The translations under genes and the position numbers were made by a program. A DNA stretch of 42,498 nucleotides, from NCBI RefSeq assembly GCF_000805335.1, contig NZ_KN708638.1, positions 5,508,603 to 5,551,100 on the forward strand, read 5' to 3'. The notes beneath the pieces were generated by a model. The model was not told the DNA's origin. It worked only from the letters and a program-made list of their open reading frames with translations, and searched no databases. Numbering within the stretch: position 1 is the first letter of the stretch; every line of letters begins with the position of its first letter. Source of the stretch: Streptomyces sp. CT34. GTDB taxonomy: Bacteria > Actinomycetota > Actinomycetes > Streptomycetales > Streptomycetaceae. Below, in pieces: positions 15,304 through 26,170 of the stretch.

Positions 15304-15348
15304 GATCGCCGGGAGGACCGACGGAGGCTACCGGGACGGGACGGGCCG

Positions 15349-16950
15349 ATGGACGTGATGCCGCTGCTGCTTCTGGTCGCGGGGAGCGCGGGGGTCGCCG
15401 GGCTGGCGCGGCGCACGCCGGTGCCGGCGCCGCTGCTGCTGGTGGCCGCGGGGCTCGGCGCCGCGTACATCCCGGGGATCCCGGACTACACCCTCGACCC
15501 GCACATCGTGCTGCCGCTGCTGCTGCCCCCGCTGCTGCACACCGCCGCGCTCGACAGCTCCTATCTGGACCTGCGGGCCAACCTGCGGCCGGTGGCGCTG
15601 CTGTCGTTCGGCTATGTGCTGTTCGCGACGCTGGCCGTCGGCTACGCGGCCTACCTGGTCATCCCGGATCTGCCGCTGACCGCCGCGCTCGTCCTGGGCG
15701 CCGTGGTCGCGCCGCCGGACGCCGTCGCGGCCAGCGCGATCGCCCGCAGACTGGGGCTGCCGCACCGGATCACGACGATCCTCCAGGGCGAGTCGCTGGT
15801 CAACGACGCCACCGCGATCACCGCGTACAAGGTGGCGCTGGCCGCCGCGCTCGGGGCCGGCGCCACCTGGGGCGACGGCATCAGGGAGTTCGCCGTCGCG
15901 TCCGTGGGCGGCGTCGGCATCGGTGTCGTCCTGATGGTGCCGCTGCACTGGCTCCGTTGCCGGCTGCGGGAGTCGGCCCTCCTGGAGAACACCCTCTCGC
16001 TGCTCATCCCGTTCACCGCCTACGCGGCTGCCGAGCAGGTCGGGGCCTCCGGGGTGCTCGCCGTCGTCGTGGTGGGGCTCTACCTGGGGCACCGCTCCTG
16101 GCAGGTCGACTTCGAGACCCGGCTCCAGGAGGACGCCGTCTGGAAGATGGTCTCCTTCGTGCTGGAGTCCGCGGTCTTCGCGCTGATCGGGCTCCAGCTG
16201 CCGGTCGTGCTGCGCGGCCTGGGGGAGTTCGGTACGGCCCAGGCCCTCGGGTACGCGGCCGTGGTGTTCGCCGTGGTGGTGCTGGCGCGGTTCGTGTGGG
16301 TGTTCCCCGCGACGTATCTGCCGCGCTTCCTGTCGGCCCGGATCCGCGACCGGGAGCCGGAGACGACCTGGACCGCGCCGGTCATCGTGGGCTGGGCCGG
16401 GATGCGCGGGGTGGTCTCGCTGGCCATCGCCTTCTCCATCCCGTCCGCGGTGCACGGGGGCGGCCCCTTCCCGGCCCGCGACCTGGTGCTCTTCCTGACC
16501 TTCACGACGGTCATCGGCACGCTGGTCGTTCAGGGGCTGACGCTGCCCCCGCTGATCCGCGCCCTGAAGCTGCCCGGCCGGGACGCGCAGGCCGAGACAC
16601 TCGCCGAGGCGCAGGCGCAGAGCGAGGCGTCGCGGGCCGCCGAGGCCCGGCTGGACGAACTCCTTCGGGACGAGCGCAACGCGCTTCCCGGGCCCCTCGC
16701 CGACCGGCTGCGCACGGTCATGGAGCGCCGCCGCGACTCCGTGTGGGAGCGGCTGGGCGCGGTGAACCCGGTGACCGGCGAGTCGGCCGACGAGACCTAC
16801 CGGCGGCTGGCGCGGGAGATGATCGACGTCGAGCGGCGGGTGTTCGTCGAGCTGCGGGACGCCCGGCGGATCGACGACGAGATGATGCGGACGCTGCTGC
16901 GGCGGCTGGACCTGGAAGAGGCGGCGGCCTACCGGGAGTCGGCGACCTGA
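15349..16950 (+). CDS. Na+/H+ antiporter, CPA1 family (NhaP/NHE type)
   Basis: 533-residue inner-membrane cation/proton antiporter. About twelve hydrophobic helices occupy residues 1-405. The CPA1 signatures are AVVAPPDAVAASAIARRLG and GESLVNDATAI (Asn152-Asp153, the ion-binding pair), and WAGMRGVVSLAIAFSIP is the conserved arginine helix. Residues from about 408 form a cytoplasmic Glu/Ala/Arg-rich helical tail, as in NHE-type proteins, likely regulatory. I chose the ATG at 15349; ACGGAGG lies further upstream than ideal, so the ATG at 15358 is possible. It is divergent from the UBP zinc finger gene. Confidence 0.93.
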   Translation: MDVMPLLLLVAGSAGVAGLARRTPVPAPLLLVAAGLGAAYIPGIPDYTLDPHIVLPLLLPPLLHTAALDSSYLDLRANLRPVALLSFGYVLFATLAVGYAAYLVIPDLPLTAALVLGAVVAPPDAVAASAIARRLGLPHRITTILQGESLVNDATAITAYKVALAAALGAGATWGDGIREFAVASVGGVGIGVVLMVPLHWLRCRLRESALLENTLSLLIPFTAYAAAEQVGASGVLAVVVVGLYLGHRSWQVDFETRLQEDAVWKMVSFVLESAVFALIGLQLPVVLRGLGEFGTAQALGYAAVVFAVVVLARFVWVFPATYLPRFLSARIRDREPETTWTAPVIVGWAGMRGVVSLAIAFSIPSAVHGGGPFPARDLVLFLTFTTVIGTLVVQGLTLPPLIRALKLPGRDAQAETLAEAQAQSEASRAAEARLDELLRDERNALPGPLADRLRTVMERRRDSVWERLGAVNPVTGESADETYRRLAREMIDVERRVFVELRDARRIDDEMMRTLLRRLDLEEAAAYRESAT

Positions 16951-16978
16951 CGGGTGGCCGGGGGCGCGGGCCGGTCGT

Positions 16979-17884
16979 TCACGGTGTACCCGTGATGACC
17001 GCGGCGACCGCGGTGCCGGGGGCGAAGGTGCCCGCCCCGGCCATCGCCGTCAGCGCGAACAGCAGCTTGGCGACGTAGACCCGCTCCACGGGCAGGCCGT
17101 GGCGCTCCTCGAAGGCGTCGGCGAAGGCGTCCAGCTCGGGGGTGCGGCGGGCGTAGCCGCCGAAGTGGAAGTCCGCCGCCAGTCGCCAGTCGCCGCGCGG
17201 GCCGCCGAAGGCCGCGCGCTGGAGCCCGGCGACCGTCTCGTGGAGGAAGTGCGGACGGCCGCCCTTGAGGACCGGGACGCCGACGGCGCGCTGGCCGGGG
17301 GCGAGTCCGGCGGCGAGGCCGGCGAGGGTGCCGCCGGTGCCGCAGGCCACCGCGACCGTGTCCGCCGCTCCGCGCAGCTCCCGACCCAGTTCCGTACAGC
17401 CCTGTGCGGCAAGGGAGTTGCTGCCGCCTTCCGGTATGACGCGGAAGGCGCCGAAGCGGTCGCGCAGCGCGGCGAGGAAGTCCGGGTCGGACTTGCGGCG
17501 GTAGCCGGCGCGGTCGACGAAGTGCAGCCGCATGCCGTCGGCGGCGCAGCGGGCCAGCGAGGGGTTGAGCGGGGCGCCGGCCAGCTCGTCGCCGCGGACC
17601 ACGCCGATGGTGGCGAAGCCGAGGAGCCGGCCCGCGGCGGCGGTGGCCCGCAGATGGTTGGAGTACGCGCCGCCGAAGGTGAGCAGCGCGCGGTCGCCCG
17701 CCTCGGCCGCGGCCCGCAGATTGGGCGCCAGCTTGCGCCACTTGTTGCCCGGGAGCGCGGGATGTATGAGGTCGTCCCGTTTGAGGAGCAGGCGTATGCC
17801 CCGGCGGGAGAACGGCTCGTCGTCGATCTCCTGGAGGGGGGAGGGGAGGTGGGGGCGGAGGGCCTGGGGGTCGGGGCTGGTCAC
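16979..17884 (-). CDS. PLP-dependent D-cysteine desulfhydrase / ACC deaminase-family enzyme
   Basis: 301-residue fold-type II PLP enzyme. LHPALPGNKWRKL-like sequence places the Schiff-base lysine at Lys48, TFGGAYSNH is the substrate/carboxylate loop, and CGTGGTLAGLAAGL is the PLP-phosphate loop. This family covers ACC deaminase and D-cysteine desulfhydrase; the features seen do not decide between them. The GTG at 17884 was chosen from the family N-terminus; there is no good ribosome site, so its exact start is uncertain. It follows the small 17944 gene by 59 bp on the same strand. Confidence 0.85.
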   Translation of the reverse strand: MTSPDPQALRPHLPSPLQEIDDEPFSRRGIRLLLKRDDLIHPALPGNKWRKLAPNLRAAAEAGDRALLTFGGAYSNHLRATAAAGRLLGFATIGVVRGDELAGAPLNPSLARCAADGMRLHFVDRAGYRRKSDPDFLAALRDRFGAFRVIPEGGSNSLAAQGCTELGRELRGAADTVAVACGTGGTLAGLAAGLAPGQRAVGVPVLKGGRPHFLHETVAGLQRAAFGGPRGDWRLAADFHFGGYARRTPELDAFADAFEERHGLPVERVYVAKLLFALTAMAGAGTFAPGTAVAAVITGTP

Positions 17885-17943
17885 AGGGAGGGGAGGGTCG
17901 GGGAGGGCGGGGACGGGGGTGCGGTGACGGGTGCGGGTGCCGC

Positions 17944-18177
17944 TCAGTCGTGGAGGAAACCGTCGCCGTGGGCGCTGATGTGGGCTTCGAGGGCGGTCAG
18001 GGCGCTCTGGGTGGCCTCCGGGCTGCCGCTGCCGCGGCGCTCGGCGTAGTACGCGGCGCCCAGCTTCTTCAGCAGGTCGTTGCCGGCCCGCTGCTGCTGG
18101 AGCTCGTCGACCTTCTGCTTGCCCTGTGCCAGTCCCTGCTTGGCCTGCTCCTTGGCGCGGTCGAGGAACCCGGTCAT
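17944..18177 (-). CDS. Small helical conserved protein, function unknown
   Basis: 77-residue protein beginning MTGFLDRAKEQAKQGLAQGK, rich in Lys, Gln, Glu and Ala and predicted to be largely helical or coiled coil. There is no signal peptide or membrane segment. GGAGG lies a few bases before the ATG at 18177. I recognise this kind of short protein from actinomycete genomes but know no function. It may be co-transcribed with the PLP enzyme downstream. Confidence 0.8.
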   Translation of the reverse strand: MTGFLDRAKEQAKQGLAQGKQKVDELQQQRAGNDLLKKLGAAYYAERRGSGSPEATQSALTALEAHISAHGDGFLHD

Positions 18178-18438
18178 TGCTGCCTCCAAGAACATGGGTG
18201 AAACGAACACGGTTGACATCGGTGCGGTCGGCCGGGCCGGCCGTCATCTGTCGGGCCGGGCCGACCGGTTGGCCTCGTCGGTCTCGTACGGATCAACGGC
18301 GCGGGCCGCCGTACGGTTCCCGTGCCAGGCTCGGGGATGGCGGCGCGGGGCGCGACACGGGTGAGCCGGTTGGCGCAGGCCGCCGCGCGGGACGCCGTGC
18401 GGGCTGGGGCTCCCATGGGGGCGCCCGGTACGGCGGGT

Positions 18439-18444
18439 TAGCGT
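18439..18444 (+). promoter_or_regulatory. Candidate -10 (TAGCGT) for leaderless glutaminase mRNA
   Basis: TAGCGT ends 7 nt before the ATG at 18452; the intervening GTCCCCC is not a ribosome site. Confidence 0.45.
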
Positions 18445-18451
18445 GTCCCCC

Positions 18452-19369
18452 ATGGACTACCAGGCCGTTCTTGAGGAGGTAGCGGCCTTCGCGAGGCCGT
18501 TCGTGGGGCGCGGGCACGTCGCCGACTACATCCCCGCGCTGGAGCGGGTGTCCGCGGACCGCTTCGGCATCGCGGTGGCGGACATCAACGGCGACGTGTA
18601 CGGGACCGGTGACTGGCAGGTCCCGTTCTCCGTGCAGTCGATTTCCAAGGCGTTCTCACTGGCGCTGGTGATGGCCCAGTCCCACGGGGACGACGACATC
18701 TGGAAGCGGGTGGGGCGGGAGCCGTCCGGGACGGCGTTCAACTCGCTGGTGCAGCTGGAATGGGAGAACGGGATCCCGCGCAATCCGTTCATCAACGCGG
18801 GGGCGCTGGTGGTGACGGACCGGTTGCAGACGCTGACCGGTGACGCGAGTACGTCGATGCTGGAGTTCCTGCGGGAGGAGAGCGGCAACGCGGAGCTGGC
18901 GTTCGACCAGGTCGTGGCCGGTTCCGAGGCGGACCACGGCGACCGGAACGCGGCGCTGGCGCACTTCATGGCGTCGTTCGGGAATCTGGAGAATCCGGTG
19001 CCGAGCGTCATCGAGCACTACTTCTGGCAGTGCTCGATCGAGATGACCTGCCGGGATCTGGCGGTCGCCGGGGGCTTTCTGGCACGGCACGGGCTGCGGG
19101 CCGACGGCAGCCGGCTGCTGGAGGCCCGCGAGGCCAAGCGCATCAACGCGGTGATGCTGACGTGCGGGACGTACGACGCGGCGGGGGAGTTCGCCTACCG
19201 CGTGGGGCTGCCGGCGAAGAGCGGGGTGGGCGGCGGCATCGTGGCGGTGGTGCCGGGGCGGTGCACGCTGTGCGTGTGGAGTCCCGGGCTGGACGCGCGC
19301 GGGAACTCCGTGGCGGGGATGGCCGCACTGGACCAGTTCACGACGCTCACCGGGTGGTCGGTGTTCTAG
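18452..19369 (+). CDS. glsA: Glutaminase (GlsA family)
   Basis: 305-residue enzyme hydrolysing glutamine to glutamate and ammonia. It belongs to the serine beta-lactamase-like glutaminases. The catalytic SxxK motif is SISK (Ser63-Lys66) within PFSVQSISKAFSL, and NPFINAGAL and GVGGGIVAVVPG are conserved family blocks. The C-terminus GWSVF matches the normal family end, so the repeat element that begins at the last base of its TAG stop has not truncated it. A GTG three codons upstream is possible, but the ATG is favoured by the -10-like hexamer 7 nt away. Confidence 0.95.
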   Translation: MDYQAVLEEVAAFARPFVGRGHVADYIPALERVSADRFGIAVADINGDVYGTGDWQVPFSVQSISKAFSLALVMAQSHGDDDIWKRVGREPSGTAFNSLVQLEWENGIPRNPFINAGALVVTDRLQTLTGDASTSMLEFLREESGNAELAFDQVVAGSEADHGDRNAALAHFMASFGNLENPVPSVIEHYFWQCSIEMTCRDLAVAGGFLARHGLRADGSRLLEAREAKRINAVMLTCGTYDAAGEFAYRVGLPAKSGVGGGIVAVVPGRCTLCVWSPGLDARGNSVAGMAALDQFTTLTGWSVF

Positions 19370-19434
19370 GTCCTGTCGTCACGCTCCCGCCTGCCGGCCC
19401 TTCGGGCGGACGACGGGAGTGTGACGACAGGACC
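19369..19434. mobile_element. MITE-like palindromic element, short copy
   Basis: 66 bp bounded by GGTCCTGTCGTCACGCTCCC and the inverted copy GGGAGTGTGACGACAGGACC, which differ at one position. The reverse complement matches the left ~45 bp of the element at 33101-33319 almost base for base. It has no coding capacity, and no target-site duplication is evident. Its first G is the last base of the glsA TAG stop. As RNA it would fold into a long hairpin and could terminate glsA transcription. Confidence 0.7.
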
Positions 19435-19562
19435 CGGCGCCCGTCCGACGGGTCGTGGCCGGGGTCGCGGCGGGCCGGGCCATGACGCCGCCCGGCCGTA
19501 CGCCCTGGCGTTGTGGCCTTCCCCGGAGCAGAGCATTGTGGGCGGTAGGAGGTGCACCTGCC

Positions 19563-19796
19563 ATGGAGCACGAGATGCGCGCTGAGTATGCGGAGGGCGT
19601 GCTGCCGCACGAGGACACGCCGGTCAAGCTGTGGCACATGGCCCGGCTGGGCGCGACCACGGCGATGTGCGGCCGGGCGCTGGCGCCCGGCGCCGCCACC
19701 CAGCCGGCCGAGAAGTGGGGGACGCCCGATGCCCAGCCGTTCTGCCGTACGTGCGGCGTGATGTACATGGAGGAGCACCCGCAGGACATCCGCTGA
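19563..19796 (+). CDS. Small Cys-containing conserved protein, function unknown
   Basis: 77-residue protein, MEHEMRAEYAEGVLPHEDTP at the start. Three cysteines (AMCGRAL, then FCRTCGVMY) plus histidines suggest a small metal site, perhaps zinc. AGGAGG lies 10 nt before the ATG. It is similar in style to short Streptomyces proteins of unknown role. It is convergent with the KAS III gene, with 21 bp between stops. Confidence 0.78.
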   Translation: MEHEMRAEYAEGVLPHEDTPVKLWHMARLGATTAMCGRALAPGAATQPAEKWGTPDAQPFCRTCGVMYMEEHPQDIR

Positions 19797-19817
19797 GGGG
19801 ACGCCCGCCGACGGTCC

Positions 19818-20756
19818 CTACGGGCAGTGGATGACCTGGCCCGCGTACGAGAGGTTGCCGCCGAAGGCGAAGAGGAGGACGGGGGCGCCGGCGGGGATCT
19901 CGCGCCGCTCGACCAGTTTGGCGAGGGCCAGGGGGACCGAGGCGGCGGAGGTGTTGCCGGAGTCGACGACGTCACGGGCGACCACCGCGTTGACCGCGCC
20001 GATGCGTTCGGCGACCGGCTCGATGATCCGGAGGTTGGCCTGGTGGAGGACGACGCCGGCGAGGTCCTCGGGGCGGACGCCGGCGCGGTCGCAGACCTTG
20101 CGGGCGATGGCCGGGAGCTGGGTGGTGGCCCAGCGGTAGACGGTCTGGCCCTCCTGGGAGAAGCGGGCCGGGTCGCCCTCGATGCGTACCGCGCCGCCCA
20201 TCTCGGGCACCGAGCCCCACAGCACGGGGCTGATGTGCGGCTCCGGTGCGGCGGTGACGACGGCCGCGGCGGCGCCGTCGCCCACCAGGACGCAGGTGGA
20301 GCGGTCCGTCCAGTCGACCACGTCGGTGAACTTCTCCGCGCCGATGACCAGGGCGTTCGTCGCCGAGCCGGCCCGGATGGCGTGATCGGCGGTGGCCAGG
20401 GCGTGGGTGAAGCCGGAGCAGACCACGTTGATGTCCATCGCGGCGGGGGCGGCCATGCCGAGGCGGGCGGCGACCCGGGCCGCGGTGTTGGGGCTGCGGT
20501 CGTTGGCGGTGCAGGTGGCGACCAGGACGAGGTCGATGTCCCGGGCGGCGAGCCCGGCGGCGGCCAGGGCCTTGGCGGCGGCTGCCGCGGCCATCGCGTC
20601 CACCGTCTCGTCCGGCGCCGCGATGTGCCGGGTGCGGATGCCGACGCGGCTGCGGATCCAGGCGTCGTCGGTCTCCACCATCGTGGCGAGGTCGTCGTTG
20701 GTGAGCACGCGGGAGGGCTGGTAATGGCCGAGGGCCAGGACACGCGACCCGGTCAT
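19818..20756 (-). CDS. Beta-ketoacyl-ACP synthase III-family protein (FabH-like)
   Basis: 312-residue thiolase-fold condensing enzyme with the complete KAS III triad: Cys113 (NVVCSGF), His238 (LHQANLRI) and Asn268 (SGNTSAAS). In the family it condenses acyl-CoA with malonyl-ACP. None of fabD, fabF or acpP is adjacent, so this is not the housekeeping FAS cluster; it is a second copy with an unknown starter unit, or it acts in a secondary pathway. GGGGGACC precedes the ATG. RVGIRTRHIAAPDE is the usual FabH dimer/substrate loop. Confidence 0.9.
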   Translation of the reverse strand: MTGSRVLALGHYQPSRVLTNDDLATMVETDDAWIRSRVGIRTRHIAAPDETVDAMAAAAAAKALAAAGLAARDIDLVLVATCTANDRSPNTAARVAARLGMAAPAAMDINVVCSGFTHALATADHAIRAGSATNALVIGAEKFTDVVDWTDRSTCVLVGDGAAAAVVTAAPEPHISPVLWGSVPEMGGAVRIEGDPARFSQEGQTVYRWATTQLPAIARKVCDRAGVRPEDLAGVVLHQANLRIIEPVAERIGAVNAVVARDVVDSGNTSAASVPLALAKLVERREIPAGAPVLLFAFGGNLSYAGQVIHCP

Positions 20757-20915
20757 GAGGTCCCCCTGCTGGGCTTGGGCGGGCGGTACCCGACCAGTGT
20801 CGCCGCCCGGCGGCGGCGGACGGTTGCGTGATCTGCCAATCTTCGGCGGCCAGAACTGGAGAGATTCGACCGCCGTGAGCGTGTATGGGCGGTCGGCGTG
20901 GCGGGGCGCACGGGC

Positions 20916-20955
20916 GGGCCCCGGCGGTGCGTGTCGGTACGCGTCGCCGGGGCCC
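20916..20955. terminator. Terminator hairpin after copA
   Basis: GGGCCCCGGCG pairs perfectly over 11 bp with CGCCGGGGCCC across an 18-nt loop, 18 bp beyond the copA stop on the minus strand. It probably stops copper-operon transcription before the KAS III promoter. Confidence 0.75.
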
Positions 20956-20972
20956 GGTCGAGCGGTGCGCGC

Positions 20973-23233
<2,261 letters not shown>

Positions 23234-23237
<4 letters not shown>

Positions 23238-23419
23238 GACTGCTCCTCGGGGTGCTGCGAGTGGTCCACGGTACGGGCGTGCCGGGTGGGCGGCACATGG
23301 GCGGGGGTGTCCCGGCCGCCGGGGGCGAACGCGCGGCCGAGGCCGAATCCGGCGGCGAGGACGGCGAGCAGGATCAGTGCGTAGCCACCGAGCTTGACCG
23401 GCGTGGTCAGGGCCGTCAT
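23234..23419 (-). CDS. Small membrane-anchored protein of the copper operon
   Basis: 61-residue protein with a single membrane helix (GGYALILLAVLAAGFGLGRAF, about residues 11-31). A short polar tail follows, with three His residues (HVPP, RHAR, DHSQH). Its stop overlaps the copA start by 4 bp. Longer membrane proteins with a similar first helix precede copA in many actinobacteria; this looks like a short version lacking the large extracellular domain. A role in copper handling is inferred from position only. The ATG at 23419 follows a GAGG-type site. Confidence 0.75.
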
Positions 23420-23487
23420 GGCGTCTCCTCATCGCGGGGCCGAGGGGCGCCGACGGCTGTCGGCGTCCGTTCACTACGCAGAACCAT

Positions 23488-23504
23488 ATACCCCCCTAGG
23501 GTAT
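23488..23504. promoter_or_regulatory. CsoR-like copper operator
   Basis: ATACCCCCCTAGGGTAT is a near-perfect palindrome matching the Streptomyces CsoR pattern TACCC...GGGTA. It lies 69 bp upstream of the 61-residue gene, between a CTGACG -35-like and a TATGGT -10-like hexamer on the minus strand. Cu+ binding to CsoR would release it and induce copA. No csoR gene is in the window, so the repressor acts in trans. Confidence 0.85.
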
Positions 23505-23508
23505 TCCG

Positions 23509-24507
23509 TCAGCTTGTCGCGGACGTGTTCCCGGTCTCCTCCGGCGCCACCGCGCGGCCCACCCGGCCGGCCATCGCCCGCAGGTACCCGACCAGCTCCG
23601 GCGGCTCGTGCACCGTGAACTCATGGCCCACCATGGCCAGCCGCACCGCGAGCCAGGGCAGCGCGTCGGGCGCGCTGCGCCAGCGGCAGGACGTCTCGCC
23701 GAGCGGTTCGACGGTGCCCGCCGCCGGCCCGCCGAGCCGGGCGGCCACCTCGTCGGCGGGCCCGTGGACGGTCGCCACCGCCCGGTGCCCCTCCGCGGCC
23801 GTCAGCCCGCGCATCCGCTCCCGGACGTACGCCCCGGCGTCGGCGGCCGGCAGCTCGCGCGGCGCGGTCCGCACGCCGGTGGGGAACGGCTCGGACAGCC
23901 GGTCGACCCGGAAGATCCGCCAGTCGTCGCGGTCGTTGTCGTACGCGACCAGGTACCAGCGCCGCCCCGCGGCGACCAGCCGGTGCGGCTCCACCAGGCG
24001 CCTGCTGCGGGTGCCCGCGCCCGCCAGGTAACGGAAGCGCACCCGCTCGTGGTTGGTGATGGCCGCGGCCAGCACCGTCAGATGCTCCGGGTCGACGGTC
24101 GGGCCGTCCCCGGCCGGCAGCGGGACGGTGGCCGTGCCCAGGGTGCCCACCCGCCGCCGCAGCCGGGCCGGCAGCACCTGCTCCAGTTTGGCCAGCGCCC
24201 GTACGGACGCCTCCTCGATGCCCTCGATGGTGTGCCCGGCGGTGGAGCGCAGGCCGACCGCGATGGCCACCGCCTCCTCGTCGTCCAGCAGCAGCGGCGG
24301 CATCGCGGTGCCCGCAGCCAGCCGGTAGCCGCCCTCCGCGCCCATCGTGGCGTGCACCGGATACCCCAGCTCGCGGAGCCGCTCGATGTCGCGGCGGATG
24401 GTCCGGGTGGTGACCCGCAGCCGCTCGGCCAGCTCGCTGCCGGGCCATTCGCGGGGGGTCTGGAGCAGGGACAGCAGATTCAGCAGTCGTGCCGAGGTCT
24501 CACTCAT
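23509..24507 (-). CDS. WYL-domain (YafY-type) transcriptional regulator
   Basis: 332-residue regulator. The N-terminal HTH_11 winged helix spans about residues 1-62 (LLNLLSLLQTPREWPGSELA, then VTTRTIRRDIERLRELGY). The WYL domain at about 140-225 contains RRWYLVAYDNDRDDWRIFRVDRL, and a WCX C-terminal extension follows. WYL proteins respond to small ligands or nucleic-acid signals. It is divergent from the DHA2 MFS exporter with an inverted repeat between, so it probably controls that exporter. The ATG at 24507 matches the family N-terminus (MSETSARLL). Confidence 0.92.
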   Translation of the reverse strand: MSETSARLLNLLSLLQTPREWPGSELAERLRVTTRTIRRDIERLRELGYPVHATMGAEGGYRLAAGTAMPPLLLDDEEAVAIAVGLRSTAGHTIEGIEEASVRALAKLEQVLPARLRRRVGTLGTATVPLPAGDGPTVDPEHLTVLAAAITNHERVRFRYLAGAGTRSRRLVEPHRLVAAGRRWYLVAYDNDRDDWRIFRVDRLSEPFPTGVRTAPRELPAADAGAYVRERMRGLTAAEGHRAVATVHGPADEVAARLGGPAAGTVEPLGETSCRWRSAPDALPWLAVRLAMVGHEFTVHEPPELVGYLRAMAGRVGRAVAPEETGNTSATS

Positions 24508-24544
24508 GGACCGATGATGGCGCAGGAAATAGGTCGGGAACTGT

Positions 24545-24561
24545 CCTAGATCCGCTCTAGG
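24545..24561. promoter_or_regulatory. Inverted repeat between WYL regulator and MFS exporter
   Basis: CCTAGA-TCCGC-TCTAGG is a perfect 6-bp inverted repeat in the 139-bp divergent gap, 38 bp upstream of the regulator start and 85 bp upstream of the MFS start. It is a candidate operator for the WYL protein; inferred from symmetry and position. Confidence 0.45.
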
Positions 24562-24646
24562 GTCGAGGACGTCGAGGCGGCGCCGGGAGTGCGGTGCCGC
24601 CTCCACGGCTCCCGCTGTCCCTCCCGGTTCCCTAGGAGATACGCCC

Positions 24647-26170
24647 ATGACCGCGCCCGACCCGATCGCGCCCGACGCGGCCGAGGCGGCCCCCGCGCCC
24701 GCCGACCGCAGACGCTGGCTCGCCCTCGCCGTGGTGCTCACCGCGAGCTTCATGGACCTGGTCGACGCGACCATCGTCAACATCGCGATACCGAGCATCC
24801 AGAAGGACACCGGCGCGAGCTTCAGCGCCGTCCAGTGGGTCACCGCCGGATACGCCCTCGCTTTCGCCGTCGGCCTGATCACCGGCGGCCGGCTCGGCGA
24901 CATCCACGGCCGCAAGAAGCTCTTCCTGCTCGGGATGGCCGGCTTCACCGTCGCCTCCGCGCTGTGCGGCTTCGCCGCGGACCCGGGGATGCTGGTCGCC
25001 GCGCGGGTGCTCCAGGGCGCGATGGCCGCGCTGATGGTGCCGCAGGTGCTGGCGATCATCCACGTCAGCTTCCCGGCCCATGAACGCGGCAAGGTCTTCG
25101 GCATGTTCGGCGCGGTGATCGGGCTGGGCGCGGTCTGCGGTCCGCTGATCGGCGCGCTGCTCACCCAGGGCGACCTCTTCGGCCTGCAATGGCGCCCGAT
25201 CTTCCTGATCAACCTGCCCGTGGGCCTCGCCGGTATCGTCCTCGGCCGCCGCTTCATCGGCGAGTCCAGGGCGGCCACCGCGCTCCGCCTCGACCTGGTC
25301 GGCACGGCCCTGGCCACCCTCGGTCTGCTGATGGTGCTCTACCCGCTCACCCAGGGCCGCGAGGCCGGCTGGCCCGTATGGGGCTTTGTCTCCATGGCCG
25401 CCGCCCCGCTCGTCTTCGCGGTGTTCGTCCGCTACGAGCGCGCCAAGGCCCGCAAGGACGGCTCGCCGCTGGTCGAGCTCTCCCTCTTCCGGATCAAGAC
25501 GTTCGCGGCCGGCGTCGGCGTGCAGCTCACCTTCGGCGCGGTCAGCGGCCTCTTCTTCCTCATCTGGACCCTCTACATGCAACTCGGGCTGGGCTGGGGC
25601 CCGTTGCACGCCGGGCTGACCGGCATCCCGTTCTCCCTCGCCTGCTCGGCCGCGGCCGGGCTGTCCGTACAGAAGCTGGTGCCCCGCTTCGGCCGCAAGG
25701 TGCTCCAGGCGGGCGCGCTGGTCATGCTCGCCGGCGCCCTCCTCTACCTCTGGGAGGCCGGCCACTACGGCACCGCCATGCAGTCCTGGCAGATGGCCCC
25801 GGCGATGCTCCTGATGGGCGCCGGTATGGGCCTGATCGTCGCGCCGATCACCGACACGGTGCTGTCCGAGGTGCCCACCGAGCACTCCGGCTCGGCCTCC
25901 GGCATCTTCAACACCACCTCCCAGGTGGGCATGGCGCTGGGGCTGGCCCTGTCCTCGGTCGCGTTCTTCGGGGCGGTCGGTGACGGCGCGGGCGGCGGCG
26001 CGGCCTTCATCCCGGCCACCACCCGCGCCCTGTGGTGGATCGCCGGCGGACTGGTGCTGGTCTTCGGGCTGCTGTTCCTGCTGCCGCGGCGGGCGCGGCA
26101 GCACGGCGCGCCCGAGGCGGCCGGGGCGGACCCGGCCGCGGAACGGGACGAGCGGGTGCTGGTCTCCTGA
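24647..26170 (+). CDS. MFS multidrug exporter, DHA2 family (EmrB/QacA type)
   Basis: 507-residue integral membrane protein with about fourteen helices. DHA2 signatures are seen: the N-terminal FMDLVDATIVNIAIPSIQ, motif A-like GGRLGDIHGRKKLFLLG between helices 2 and 3, and motif C-like GAVIGLGAVCGPLIGALLT in helix 5, diagnostic of drug:H+ antiporters. The substrate is unknown. It is divergent from the WYL regulator, the usual arrangement for an inducible exporter. The ATG follows CTAGGAG within the leader. Confidence 0.92.
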   Translation: MTAPDPIAPDAAEAAPAPADRRRWLALAVVLTASFMDLVDATIVNIAIPSIQKDTGASFSAVQWVTAGYALAFAVGLITGGRLGDIHGRKKLFLLGMAGFTVASALCGFAADPGMLVAARVLQGAMAALMVPQVLAIIHVSFPAHERGKVFGMFGAVIGLGAVCGPLIGALLTQGDLFGLQWRPIFLINLPVGLAGIVLGRRFIGESRAATALRLDLVGTALATLGLLMVLYPLTQGREAGWPVWGFVSMAAAPLVFAVFVRYERAKARKDGSPLVELSLFRIKTFAAGVGVQLTFGAVSGLFFLIWTLYMQLGLGWGPLHAGLTGIPFSLACSAAAGLSVQKLVPRFGRKVLQAGALVMLAGALLYLWEAGHYGTAMQSWQMAPAMLLMGAGMGLIVAPITDTVLSEVPTEHSGSASGIFNTTSQVGMALGLALSSVAFFGAVGDGAGGGAAFIPATTRALWWIAGGLVLVFGLLFLLPRRARQHGAPEAAGADPAAERDERVLVS

